DNA from: Anodontia alba
Taxonomy: Eukaryota; Mollusca; Bivalvia; Lucinida; Lucinidae
Assembly (NCBI GenBank): GCA_964016985.1
Contig: OZ024823.1
Location: 68,427,925 to 68,491,924, forward strand
Length of the DNA: 64,000 nucleotides
Direction of reading: 5' to 3'
Translations under genes and position numbers: made by a program
The notes under the pieces: model-generated
What the model saw: only the letters and a program-made list of their open reading frames with translations
What the model was told of the DNA's origin: nothing
Database searches by the model: none
Shown: positions 1 through 11,631 of the stretch, in pieces
Numbering within the stretch: position 1 is the first letter of the stretch
Layout: every line of letters begins with the position of its first letter

Positions 1-1374
1 TTGTTCAAACCGTCACGATTTGTCAAATTACATGGCCGCTAGGGGGCGGGGCTTATTTTCCCTATATATCTGTATAGAAAACTTTAATGATCTTCTTGTC
101 AGAAACCACTGGACCAATTTTAATATAACATTGCAGGAATGTTTCTTTTATAACCCTCTACCAAGATTGTTCAAGCCGTCATGATTCGTCAAAAAACATG
201 GCCGCCAGGGGGCGTTGCTTATTTTCCCTATATATCTATATAGAAAACTTTAAAAATCTTCTTGTCAGAAACCACGGGACCGATTTCATTATAACTTGGC
301 AGAAATGTTTCCTTGGTGACCCTCTACCAAGATTGTTCAAGTAATCGTGATTCGTAAAAAAACCTGGCCTCCAGGGGGCAGGGCTTATTTTCGCTATATA
401 TCTATATAGAAAACTAAAAAAATCTTCTTGTCAGAAACCAATGGACCGATTTCAGTATAACTTGGCAGGGATGTTTCTTTGGTGACCTTCTACCAAAGTT
501 GTTCAAGCCATCATGATTCGGCGAAAAACATGGCTGCTAGGGGGCTTATTTTCCCTATATATCTATATAGAAAACTTTAAAAATCTTCTCGTAAGAATTT
601 GGACCGTTCAATGTAACTTGGCAGGAATGTTGCTTTGGTGACCCTCTACCAAGATTGTTCAAGCCCTCATGATACGTCAGAAAACATGGCCGCCAGGGTG
701 CGGGACTTATTTTCCATATATATTGGTCTAGAAAACTTTAAAATTCTTCTTGTCAGAAAACACCTGACCGATTTCAATATTACTTGGAGGAATGTTGCTT
801 TGGTGACCCTCTACCAAGATTGTTCAGGCAATCATGATTCATCAAAAAACATGGCTGCTAGGGGGTGTTGCTTATTTTCCCTATATATCTATATAGAAAA
901 CTTAAAAAATCTTCTTGTCAGAAACCACTGGACCAATTTCAGTATAACTTGGCAGGAATGTTCCTTTGGTGACCCTCTACCAAGGTTGTTCAAGCTGTCA
1001 TGATTTGTCAAAAAACATGGCCGTCAGGGAGTGGGGCTTATTTTCCCTATATAGCTATATAAAACACTTTGAAAATCTTTTTGTCACATACCACTGGACC
1101 AATTTTAATATAACTTGGCAGAAATGTTCCTTTGGTGATCCTCTTTCAAGATTCAGTTCAAGCCATCATGATGCTTTAAAAAAACATGGCCGCTGGGGGT
1201 GGGGGAGGGTGGTGGGGGTGGTGGAGCAGGGCTATAAAATGTAACTTGGCAGGAATGTTGCTTGGCAGGGCTATAAAATGTATACAAAAATCTTAATGCA
1301 GCTGAAACTTCAACAGTAAGTATGCAAATGTGTTTGCTCAGGTGAGCAATATAGGACCATCATGGTCCTCTTGT
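1..1374 (+). mobile_element. Hairpin-ended tandem-repeat element, 3' part (166 bp units)
   Basis: Eight diverged copies of one unit begin near 3, 169, 335, 501, 657, 822, 988 and 1156, a period of about 166 bp. Recurrent landmarks are a catggccgccaggggg block, tatatctatatagaaaac, and a ggtgaccctctaccaagattg segment. After the last unit come GCTCAGGTGAGC (1336-1347) and a palindrome AGGACCATCATGGTCCT (1353-1369) followed by CTTGTT. This is the same 3' end as in the elements at 9677-11631 and 54691-56774. The 5' end lies outside the window. The reading frames at 635-1244 run through the repeat units and are not genes. The assignment to Helentron-like non-autonomous elements is inferred from end structure. 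Confidence 0.8.
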
Positions 1375-1552
1375 TATTATTTCATTTTATTATTTTTTTT
1401 ATATATATATATTTTTTTTATTTTATTATTTATTGGGCTGAAATTGTCACACTGTGACACAAGCCTTTAAACTCTAAATGGATATCATCAACCAAAAGGT
1501 TGCTGAATAACCCAAAAGATGTTAATCTTGTAAATGATGGTCACCAATTTGT

Positions 1553-3050
1553 AGCTCACCTGAGCTATGCTCAGGATGAGCTATAGTGATCACTCTTTGT
1601 CCGTCGTCCGTCCGTCCGTCTGTCTGTCTGTCTGTCTGTCCGGTTGTCCATCTGTTAACACTTTCAAAGGACAACTCCTCTAAAGCCATTGAAGCGATTT
1701 GTCCCTAACTTGTTAGAATGTTGCTTGGTTAGGGACCTTTAAAAATAGCTAAAATTATGGTGATCTGCCTCTTGGTTTGGTTGCCATGGCAACAGAAAGC
1801 TCCCATAGACTTATAATGGGAAAATGGTTAAATTGCATTTTCTCCATAACTAGTGAAGAGAAAGTTATTATGATTGTCTACCCAGTGTATGTGTTTTATG
1901 ACCAATGGCCATTTTGTTTGGTTGCCTTGGCAACATTAAATTTTAAAAAAGGAATTTTTTAAATGACATCTCCTCCAAAACCACTGAAGCAGTATGACTC
2001 TAATTTTGTACAAATGTTGCTTGGGTAAGGACAATTAAAAATAGCTAAAATTATGATGATCTGCCTCTTGGTTTAGTTGCCATGGCAGCAGAAATCTCCC
2101 ATAGACTTACAATGGAAAAATGGTTAAATTGCATTTCCTTCATAACCAGTGAAGTGATGTGCACCATATTTGGCAGTTATAATCATTTGATGATTGTCTA
2201 CCCAGTTTGTGCATTTCATGACCAGTGACCATTGTGTTTGGTTTCCATGGCAACATCAAATTTAAAAAAAAAAAGGATTTTTTTTTAATGACTACTTCTC
2301 CAAAGCCACTGAAGCAGTAGGACTCTAATTTGGTACAAATGTTAAAGGGAAGGGCAATTGATAATAGCTAAAAGTCTGCCAAACTGCCTCTTAATTTGGT
2401 TGCCATGGCAACAGAAAACTCCCATAGACTTATAATGAGAAAATGGTTAAATTGCATTTTCTCCATAAGCATTGATGTGATGTGAACCATATTTGGCAGT
2501 TATGACCATTGGATGATTGTCTACCCAGTTTATGTGTTTTATGACCAGTGACGATTTTGTTTGGTTGCCATGGCAACATTTGATTTAAAAAAAAAAATGA
2601 AGTTTTTTAATGACAGCTCTTCCAAAACCACAGTAAACAGTGTTGCAAACTTCATTACTGCTTATGAAGAGTCAATAAAACTGATACATGTACTCCCATT
2701 TTCTAATCTGTTGTGAGTTCTTTGTTTCCAAAGGCAATCTTTTTTATATTTATAATATTTCCCTGTTGCTGTTTACATGTATAAAATTATGATATTGTTA
2801 AACAACTCTTCAGAAACCCACCAAATTTCACATTGATCCTACTGTTAAAATGTGATTGAGAGTTTATTGAACTGATCAGGCTCCATTGACTGTAAGGCCC
2901 ATATATTCTTCTTCAAAACTAAGAACAGCTTAAATGATGATCCTTTCATTAGTTGTAATGACAGGTTTGGAAAAATGTTGCATAACATCTGCATATCTGC
3001 AGTGGCTGTGTCACTCAGGTGAGCAAGCCATGGCCTGTGGGTCTCTTGTT
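1553..3050 (+). mobile_element. Hairpin-ended tandem-repeat element (about 300 bp units)
   Basis: The 5' end is AGCTCACCTGAGC, then a TAT loop, then GCTCAGGATGAGCT, a near-perfect hairpin at 1553-1582. A gtccgtc/tgtctgtc run (1599-1640) follows. The body has three diverged copies of a roughly 300 bp unit with 'gcttggttaggga', 'ggttgccatggcaaca' and 'cccatagacttataatg' landmarks, near 1725, 2015 and 2335. The last 300 bp (about 2760-3050) form a 3' module shared with the elements ending at 28210, 31847 and 35098. It ends in CACTCAGGTGAGC (3012-3024) and TCTCTTGTT. No protein is encoded. Confidence 0.8.
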
Positions 3051-3940
3051 CTTAGACTCAGCTATCATTTTTGTTTTGACTGCTTTATCAAGCATGAGCG
3101 ACATAGAGATCACTTTCCGCTGGCGGCGTTGGAGTTGGTGTTGTCATACTTGTTGGCTTCAACAACGTTGGGTCTGTGCTGTTACCTCTGGTTCTCAAAC
3201 ACTGAGGCTTCTAGGCTAATGAAACTTCATACACACATCTGTCATGATTCATCCTGCCCACTGCCATGGACCGTTACTGACCTTGACCTACTTTTCACAC
3301 TTAGCAAACAATGTTTGGTCTGCACATTCAGCTCTGTTTCTTGAACACCACTAGCAGTTGTGACATAGCGATTCAGGTTAAGTTTTAGAACATATACCGA
3401 TCTAAGAGTGTAATGTATTTTAACGCAACTGGTCTATAAGTAGTTGTAAACCTTGTAATGAAATGTAAGGTGTACACATATTTGTATTGTCGTTCAAGTA
3501 GTATGCTCTTAAATGACACGGTCAAAATTACGCTTTGAAAACAATAGTTTGAGTTTTGTTATCTATAGAGCTTCAGTTTAATAGAAATTGCTAGCTTTAT
3601 TTGATACCATATGTGACTAGATGGTATTGTACTATATTTTATAATGAAGAAACTTGAAAATATGAACGGATAAGCTGCTCAGTGAAATTTTATCTAGTAA
3701 ATGACTGCAGTTTGGAGACAGCAGTTAAACGACGAAAATGATATTTCTATTTAAGTGTGTCACTGTTTATTTGTCCAGATAATAGTATACCACATGAATG
3801 TATATTTCATTTAAGAATCCCTGACATAATCATTTGCTTCTGTGTAAGATAGCTTGACTTTAATGATAATCAAAGCACTGAGAGTACTGATGGGGGCGGT
3901 TGCCTGAACTCTTGAACTTATTGGGATTTATGTTAAAGGC
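3051..3940. other. Non-coding, unassigned
   Basis: No gene is seen. The stretch 3055-3345 has a repeat-like flavour, with 'gcgacatagagatcactttcc' type sequence and a gaccttgacct motif near 3281. It may be the start of another tandem-repeat element whose 3' end is lost. The open frames at 2934-3344 cross the boundary of the preceding element and are therefore artefacts. The rest is AT-rich unique sequence. Confidence 0.4.
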
Positions 3941-4160
3941 AGGCCCCTGTAGCCTAGTGGATAGGAGAGTTGACTCGTAATCCATTCTCATGACTGTGGT
4001 TCGAGCCACGCTCGGGTCACATGTGGGAAAGCCAACTTCTGCTTACGGATGGTCAGGTGGTTTTTCTCCAGGTTCTCCAGTTTTCACCCATGATTGGTTC
4101 GATATAAGTGAAATATTCTTGAAAGGGCCGTAAAACCCAAATAAAAAAAAAAAAAAAAAA
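3941..4160 (+). mobile_element. tRNA-derived SINE
   Basis: An A-box-like TAGCCTAGTGGATAGGAG (about 3950) and a B box GGTTCGAGCCAC (about 3998) have the spacing of an RNA polymerase III tRNA promoter. A tRNA-unrelated body (aggtggtttttctccaggttctcc) follows, ending in GTAAAACCCAAAT and a long A tract (4141-4160). This A-box/B-box/body/A-tail order is the standard SINE layout. The central ttctccaggttctccag block resembles the conserved central domain seen in several metazoan SINE families, but I could not verify which one. Confidence 0.75.
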
Positions 4161-4246
4161 GAAAGAAAACATTGAAATAAAGAAAACAATACATAAACAA
4201 TACCCAATAATGGCAACCCGTTTGGGGTTTTACCCATTTAATGTAG

Positions 4247-4693
4247 ATATCTGCATTTCAAAGACAGATATGTCTTTTAATAAATACAGATATCTGTATT
4301 TAGATATCTGTATTTTTCGGAATTACAGATATCTCTTTAATTGAAATGCAGATATCTGTAATTGAAATAGAGATATCTCTAACTGAAATGCAGATATTGG
4401 TTTTTAAAATGCAGACATCTTAATTTTCGATCATAATATAATGCAATTCAGTTTGAGAAATCTACAATACAGATATCTGCATTTCAGTTAGAGATATATC
4501 TAATGAAGCTAAATTCTGGATATCTGCAGTTCAAATACAGGTATCTCTAATTTAAATGCGAATATCTGTACATTTGTATTTGAAATGAGATATCTGAATT
4601 TTATAAATTAAATACATATATCTGTATTTCATTTAGAGATATCTGCATTTCAAGTAGAGATATCTGTATTTATGAGTGAAATAGAGATATCTC
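4247..4693. repeat. AGATATCT palindrome array
   Basis: About 450 bp are dominated by the 8-bp palindrome AGATATCT and one-base variants, joined by short links such as GTAATTGAAAT and GCATTTCAGTTAG. The palindromes recur roughly every 17-24 bp. Links occur in both orientations, so the array is an irregular run of inverted and direct short repeats rather than a simple tandem repeat. No reading frame is present. Confidence 0.75.
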
Positions 4694-5660
4694 TGTTCAC
4701 TCCCCTTATGGGAACCCGATACCTCCCTCGCCAATTTTTACATGCGCACCGTTGACCAGTTACTAATACAAAAAATTTTGAGGGCTCAGTGCAAGAAGGT
4801 TGTAACTTAGTTTTAGAAAACTTTCCAGGAGAAGGAAAAAACTTTATTGATTTTTTTTCAAAATGATAATGAAGTTTTTGATATTGTCAAATGATTAAAG
4901 TTATCATAAAAAATGATGAAATAATGTGAAAAGTTAAATTTGTACTTATGAACTGAAATGAGATATTTGAAAGACTTTGAGTTACAACTGTCTTGCACTA
5001 GAATCAAGGTAAATGTGTATCATACTTTCAGTGCAAGGCAATTGTAACTCAACTTACAACAGTCTTGCACTAGGATTAATAGAAATATGAATCATAAAGT
5101 CAGTGCAAGAAGGTTGTAACTCAAGTTTTCAGTGAAATGAGTTTTAACTGAATTCAATACATACATGATCTCACATTGAGTGGTAATTTTATATGAAATT
5201 TCTGAAATGAGCTTTGGCAAGTTTCATAAATTTCGTATGAAATGACCATGAGTGTAGGAGTCTGTTTATTAAATGATACTTTTGAATAGGCTTATAACAT
5301 CTAAAAAGTTGACATAGTTGTCATGGATTGTGTCATGAAGCTACATGCTATAACCTGTTGCCATCAGTATCATTAGATGACAAATTCTTTTCTAAAATGT
5401 ATTTGATATTATCATTCTTGAATTAATTAGACATTAAACTTTGAAGTATTTGAAACGTCTGAAATTTAGATTTTTAACAAGAGTCTAACAAGTTTAAATA
5501 AGTCCTAGCTACAGCCTGCCTGATGGTTATGTACAGATGTGAGGTTTTTGAAAAGGATAATAGCTCATGCTTATAGCTAGCTCATAATATTAATTACTGA
5601 AAAGAACTGGTGTGCCTTCACATGGAGCTCATGGCATGATTAATATCACAACTCATATTA
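4694..5660. other. Non-coding, with inverted GTGCAAGA/TTGTAAC motifs
   Basis: At 4780-5125 a motif reading CAGTGCAAGAAGGTTGTAACT (plus variants) recurs on both strands: + at about 4788 and 5101, inverse at about 4981 and 5060. A related block lies in inverse orientation at about 43870-44145. Together they suggest a small foldback-type element of unknown class. The remainder (5130-5660) is AT-rich and carries nothing recognisable. Confidence 0.45.
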
Positions 5661-6978
5661 CAATGGTCCTGCAAAAAGTTTTGTCACTGGGTCGGATTAC
5701 TTCAGTGCTATGTTTTATCAAACATATTTTTATTACAAACCTTCAAAGTATTCCCCCTTTACTGAAACACATTTTTGTAACCTTTTTACCCAGTCGCGGA
5801 AAGCAGATAAATAGTCTTCTTTGGGTATCTGTTGGAGACACTGATAAATAGCGCTGCCAAGAGAACTTCTAGATGTATACTTATTTCCAGAAAGCATTTT
5901 CTTAAGCCTTGGAAATAAAAAGAAGTCACAGGGACTCAAGTCAGGTGAATAAGGTTGATGGTTTAAAACTTTCACCTTTTCAGAAGCCAAAAAAGGCTTA
6001 ACAACCTCACACTTATGAGAGGAGGCATTGTCATGTAAAAGGTGGACTCCTGACCATCCTTTGCTTGGTCGTTTCTTATTGTAAAACTCTTTTACTTTCT
6101 TCAGTACAGAATTCTTGTAGAATCGGCCAGTGACTGTATGACCAGACGGACAAGGCACTTAAACTACTGGCCCACTTGAATTAAAGAAAATTGCGTACAA
6201 CATCTTTTTCGAACTTATGGTTCTCTTGGCAATACATGGGCGTTTTTGATCTTTTCGCTTCCATTGCTTATTATCAGCCCTTTTTTGTGGCTCAAACATG
6301 TGCACCCAGTTTTTATCACCTGTTAGCAAGTTAGAAATAACCCGACTATTACAGCCTTTGTATGTTTTCAAAAGTTCCCGGGCACATTTAAGGCATTGTA
6401 TCTTTTGCTCCTCAGTGAGCAAATGAGGTACCCACCTAGCGCAAACCTTTCTCAGGTCCAAATGCTTTTTCAGAATTGTTTGCACACTGCCTTCTGGTAT
6501 GCCAGTACAACTAGCTATATCTTTGACAGACAATCGCGCATCCTGTTCGACCACAATCTTTACAGCAGCGATGTTAGCCTTGGTACCAGAGGTTTTAGGC
6601 CTTCCAGGACGGGTATCATCTTCAACAGAAAATTTCCTAGCTTTAAAAGCTTTAACCCACCAAACAAAGTGTGCGCATTGAAATGGTCTGAGATCCATAT
6701 ATACCACACAATTCATTAAATATCTGCTTTGAATCTATATTAAGCCTAATGTGGCATTTAATATAGCTACGAATTTCAGTCTTCTAAATTGGTCAGTGTA
6801 TATGACTGCATCTATTTCAATTTAAAATAACTTAGTCAGTTGGAAAGCAATTTGCACGAAATAAACGGGTATCGTTAGCTATTCAACACACCATTCAAGT
6901 GCAGTGAAGCATTTTAAAATATACCTGGGATAAAACTAAGGAAGCCTATTAGTGACAGAACTTTTTGCACGACCCTCG
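5661..6978 (-). mobile_element. mariner-type element, full length with both TIRs
   Basis: The two ends are inverted repeats of about 28 bp. The right end read on the minus strand starts CGAGGGTCGTGCAAAAAG and the left end starts CAATGGTCCTGCAAAAAG; both continue TT(C/T)TGTCACT. Each end is flanked by a TA dinucleotide (5659-5660 and 6979-6980), the target duplication expected for Tc1/mariner. At 1318 bp it is the usual mariner size. It contains one inactivated transposase gene on the minus strand. Confidence 0.92.
5733..6811 (-). pseudogene. mariner transposase, DD34D type, inactivated
   Basis: Cut-and-paste transposase relic. The N-terminal helix-turn-helix (EIRSYIK...IFNELCGIYGSQTIS, about 6760-6650) is in a different frame from the GRPKTSGT linker and second helix-turn-helix, so there is a frameshift near 6660. 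Another one-base shift follows the probable ATG at 6811. The first catalytic Asp is in TGDKNWV, the second in HDNASSH and the third in SPCDFFLFP. The spacing between the last two is 34 residues, hence DD34D mariner. A TAA stop at 6159-6161 splits the catalytic domain after GPVV in an otherwise continuous frame. It cannot make a full transposase, but the TIRs look mobilisable in trans. Confidence 0.92.
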
Positions 6979-7280
6979 TATCTGATTCAGTTTTATTGAG
7001 CAGAACAATGAACAAAATAATTAGTCAGGAAGAACCCTGCAAGAGAATGTGGACAGACACAGTAGGGCTAAATAGCCTCAAATATTAAATATGGCAAATA
7101 ATTGCATAAAATAGAAACTTACAACAGTAAAATGAATTCATAGGCAACAATTAATTGGTTACCCACCCCTGTCAATCTGCCAATTTGTCTATAAACAGTG
7201 TTCATTTTAAATATGACCATACAGTCACTCAAATTGTTTCAGTTTTCTAATGATTTTAGATCTGTGTTGCAATGATTCTC

Positions 7281-7438
7281 AGGCTGCTTTCACACTAGAG
7301 GCCTGATCAGGATCAAACTTGCTTTCAGTTGGTCCAGATCAGCTTGCATTCATGCTAGACTGGATCAAGATAGTCCCATTGCAAACACAGTTTAATCAGG
7401 ATCAACTTGATCTGGTTCAAGTCTGTAAAGTGAAGGCA
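7281..7438. mobile_element. Possible short MITE
   Basis: The left edge CTGCTTTCACACTAGAGG and the inverse of the right edge, CTGCCTTCACTTTACAGA, are imperfect inverted repeats of about 33 bp. Both run into GATCAGGATCAA-type sequence that also recurs inside. No clear target duplication is visible. The call rests on about two-thirds arm identity only. Confidence 0.35.
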
Positions 7439-9676
7439 GTCAAATTAAATACACTGTAGATCCAATATATTGCGGTCCTCGGGGTCCAAGGTCCGCTATC
7501 CCGATATAAACGGATCGCGAAATAAGTCAATACATGTACCATGCATGTATAATGGCATGTATAACACTTGCTTGGTTTGTCCCTGTGGTAGTTTGCTGAG
7601 ACATCACTGGTAAATGGCATTCAGTCATGCTATTAGCCATATTTCCAAATTAAAATTGGATTAGAATTGCTCAGTGGCATAATTTACAATGGTATGCTAA
7701 GTCTAACAAGTAATTTCAGTTGAGACCAGGGGTGGTACTCGTAGTTATAAAGAATCTTAGATTTTAACTTTTCATCTTATCTTAAAAAATAATCTTAGCT
7801 GAGAAAAAATCTTAAGTTTGTATTTATAAACCGACTTAAGAACTTTTTTAGCTGAGATTTTCTTAACTTAAGTTTACTTAGTATTCTTAGCAATCTTCGA
7901 GTTCATGTGCGTTTTTTTTGTGGAAATTCCAGTCTACTTTTAGCTTTTGATAAAAATAAACAGAGGCGATCTTGCCAGAAAATAACGCAAGGGACATGCA
8001 AAATGAATGTTTATTTTCGTGTCTGAAAAGTGAAAAACTGCCATCTAGTTTAATGGATTATTGGGCGATCACTAATGGCAAATGTGCATAAACAGAAATG
8101 GGAGAAGATTCTTATCTAGAAAAAAAGATATTTAAGATTTCAAATGTGCTGTCAACTCGAGTTCTGGGAGCAGAGAAAATCCACAAACAAACAAACAAAA
8201 AAGAACTCAAACAAAGTATTATTCTAAAAATTGTGCTGTCATTTATATTTATTCATTACATAACTTTTGCGAAAGAAATAAATATTGTTCTTTTGTAGAA
8301 ATTGTTTCATTACACAAACCCGGGAGCATGTGTTTACCTCAACACCAAATGTTTGGCGCCTATTGCACTGTCACAAAGGTCAAGCGATTCTAAAAATAGC
8401 TTCCATTGTGTGCGCTGTTCACGCGGATGTAGTCTATTTTCACTGGGCATTATAGCCCGCCGACTTGCCAAAAGAGGTTCTGAAATCTTTTCATAACTTT
8501 ATTTTAGCTCCACTATTTTATGAGCAGCAGGATAAGGGCTAAGAATTTAAGATTATTATTCACTTCCACTGAAACAGTTTTCCAGGGATACTCACATCTC
8601 AGAATAATCTTTGGCCCATAAAATGGGTCAACAGTCCATGTCCTATTTTTTCCAAATTTTGATGGGCCTTTTTGAAAATTTTACAGGCCATTTAGAAAAT
8701 TTAATGGACAAAACAATCCTTAATAACCCTGCTAGAACATTATAACATACAATATGAATATAGTAGGGGCCGAGCCAAAACGAAATCAGATGTATCATTG
8801 ACTTTTATCATAAAATAGGCTGGGCCTATCCCTGGAGAATCTGTGGTTCTCACTATCACTGCATATTTTGGGTGTGACTTACTATAGTGAACAGAACAGA
8901 CATCCACTTCTCATTCCGGCTGGTATTGTGACTTACTAATGCAGGCGCATAATTAATCTATGTCCACTTCGTACTGAGTATCTCTTGAAAGTGATGCCAC
9001 GAAGACTTTTGCTTCCAAAGTGAAGGCAGAACGATACGATTTACAAACTGAATTTGTTTTTATCTAATACAGATGACACTGGCCTTCATAAACAGTACTT
9101 GCACTAACATTCAAAAGCATGAAGGACTTCCTGGCATTTTAATTTTGAAGTACAACTGAATGTAAAATTTCATCAAAATGTTTGTTAATATGTGTACTTT
9201 TTCTTCTTTAGGGTCTAAAAATAACATTTAAATACTAAATAAAATATCTATCTATTCAGATTTTTAACGCTACCAGGCAGCAGAGCCACATAGAGGCAGC
9301 GCCCTAAATGAAATAGGAGTTCGGTCTGCTTTATAAATGGCAGTGTATGTTGTTTTTTTTTTTTGTTGGAGGTCCTGACTTCCAAGCATCAATATTTGGA
9401 AGTCCACAGCATTTTTGGGAGTCTCAGACTTCCAGACTTCCCTTAATGCAAGTACTGCATATATATTTAAGATTTATCTAGGCCAACAAGGTACCTCATA
9501 CCAGCATATACATATATCATTCTTCTGCCATTCTATCGGAAACAGTAGTAGACATGAAATAAATGCCTGCAATTTGTGTAATAATTTTATTTTTGAACAC
9601 TGATGAACATTATTCACCTTACTATTACCATGTTGCGATACAAATGGTTTTGTTGTTTTTTGTTGTTGTTTTTTTT
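7439..9676. other. Non-coding, mostly unique
   Basis: No conserved protein is recognisable. It contains the left arm of a distant inverted repeat (7729-7890, listed separately), a T tract near 9352 and short self-similar 'gacttcc' strings at 9370-9440. The small frames at 8098, 8302, 9415 and 9563 show no family motif and read as chance frames. Confidence 0.4.
7729..7890 (+). repeat. CTTAAG-rich inverted-repeat arm, left
   Basis: The arm begins GGGGTGGTACTCGTAGTTATAAAG and continues with many TCTTAAG/TCTTAG blocks and GTATTTATAAACCGACTTAA. The inverse of 25185-25408 begins GGGGGGTATTTATAAAGC and contains GTATTTATAAACCCACTTAA in the same order. The two are therefore opposed arms of one family. 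Whether they are ends of a single 17.7 kb element or two independent solo copies cannot be decided from the sequence; no convincing target duplication flanks them. Confidence 0.6.
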
Positions 9677-11631
9677 AGCTCACCTGAGCAAAAGCACAGG
9701 GTGAGCTATTGTGATCACCCTCTGTCCGTCATCCATCGTTCGTGGTCAACAATTAGTTTGTTAACACCCTAGAGGTCACAGTTTTGAGCCAATCTTGATG
9801 AAACTTGCTCAGAATGTTTGCCTCTATTACATCTAGGTCAAGTTTGATACTGGGTCACTTGGGGTCAAAAACTAGGTCACCAGGCTAAATCAGCAGAAAG
9901 CCTTGTTAGCACTCTCGCGGTCACATTTTTGAAGCAATCATCATGAATCTTGCTCAAAATATTTGTCTTGATGATTTCTAGGTCAAATTTGAAACTGGGT
10001 CACTTGGGGTCAAAAACTAGGTCACCTGGCCAAATCAGCGGAAAACCTTGTTAACACTCTAGAGGTCACATTTTTCAAGCAATCATCATGAATCTTGCTC
10101 AAAATGTTTGTCTTGATGAGTTCTAGATCAAGTTTGAAACTGGGTCACGTGGGATCAAAAACTAGGTCACCTGGCCAAATCAGCCGAAAACTTGTTAACA
10201 CTCTAGTGGTCACATTTTTGAAGCAATCATCATGAATCTTGCTCAAAGTGTTTGTCTTGAATTCTTGGAAAAATTTGAAACTGGGTCACTTGGGGTCAAA
10301 AACTAGGTCACCGGGCCAGATCAGCAGAAAACTTTGTTAACACTCTAGCGGTCACATTTTTTAAGCAAGCATCATGAATCTTGCTCAAAATGTTTGTCTT
10401 GATGATTTCTAGGTCAAGATCGAAACATGGTCACATGGGGTCAAAAACTGGGTCACCTGGCCAAATCAGCGGAAAACCTTGTTAACACTCTAGCAGTCAC
10501 ATTTTTCAAGCAATCTTCATGAATCTTGCTGAAATGTTTTTCTTGATGATTTCTAGGTCAAGTTCCAAACTGGGTCACTTGGGGTCAAAAACTAGGTCAC
10601 CAGGCCATATCAGCAGAAAACCTTGTTAACACTCTAGCAGTCACATTTTTGAAGCAGTCATCATGAATCTTGCTCAGAATGTTTTGTCTTGATGAGTTCT
10701 AGATCAAGTTTCAAACTGGGTCACTTGGGGTCAAAAACTAGGTCACTGGGCCAAATCAGCAGAAAACCTTGTTAACACTCTAGCAGTCACATGTTTGAAG
10801 CAATCATCATGAATCTTGCTCAAAATGCTTGTCTTGATGAGTTCTAGGTCAGGTTCGAAACTGGGGTCAAAAACTAGGTCACCGGGCCAGATCAGCAGAA
10901 AATTTTGTTAACACTCTAATGGTCACATTTTTTAAGCAATCATCATGAATCTTGCTCAAAATGTTTGTCTTAATGATTTCTAGGTCAGGTTCGAAACATG
11001 GTCACATGGAGTCAAAAACTAGGTCACCAGGCCAAATCAAAGGAAAACCTTGTTAACACTCCAGAGGTCACATTTTTTAAATAATAATCATAAATATTGC
11101 TCAAAATGTTTGTCTTGATGATTTCTAGGTCTAGTTTAAAGCTGGGTCACTTGATATCAGAAACTGGGTCACCAGGCCAAATCAAAGGAAAACCTTGTTG
11201 ATGCTCTAGAGGTCACATTTTTGAAGTGATCATCATGAATCTTGCTCAAAATGTTTGTCTTGATGATTTCAAGGTGATGTATATTTCTCTATCCAGTGAC
11301 TTTCTTAAGTTTTTCCATTTAGATGAGTTTCTCAGTAATTATTGGTCCTACAGAGTGATATTTGGTACTTGTGAAGTGTTTGTGTTTAGGTCAGTTTCTC
11401 AGTAATTATTGCTCCTACAGCCAGTGATACTTAGTACATGCATAGATCTTAGCTTGGCCTCTTGAGTGCAGTCATCCATATTTGACCTTGACCTCTATTT
11501 CACAGTCCATTAGACATGCTACATTGTCTTTGAATTTTGATCAGAATGTTTGCCTTGATCAGTTCTAGGTCAGGTTCTCAAAGTCCTATGATGCTCAGGT
11601 GAGCGTTACAGGGCCATCATGACCCTCTTGT
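9677..11631 (+). mobile_element. Hairpin-ended tandem-repeat element (145 bp, AGGTCA-rich units)
   Basis: The 5' end is AGCTCACCTGAGC, an AAAA loop region, then CAGGGTGAGCT (9677-9708), followed by a gtccgtc block. About ten units of 145 bp follow; the landmark GGGGTCAAAAACTAGGTCAC recurs at 9861, 10006, 10151, 10292, 10437 and onward. A distinct 3' module (11270-11590) leads to GCTCAGGTGAGC, the hairpin GGGCCATCATGACCC (11611-11625) and TCTTGT. It is the same family as 54691-56774. No protein is encoded. Confidence 0.85.

Noticed and set aside
2934..3344. 136-residue plus-strand frame
   Set aside because: Its first part is the 3' module shared by four repeat elements and its last part lies beyond the element end; no domain.
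6396..6719. Plus-strand frames over the mariner transposase
   Set aside because: Shadow frames antisense to the transposase gene with no motif of their own.
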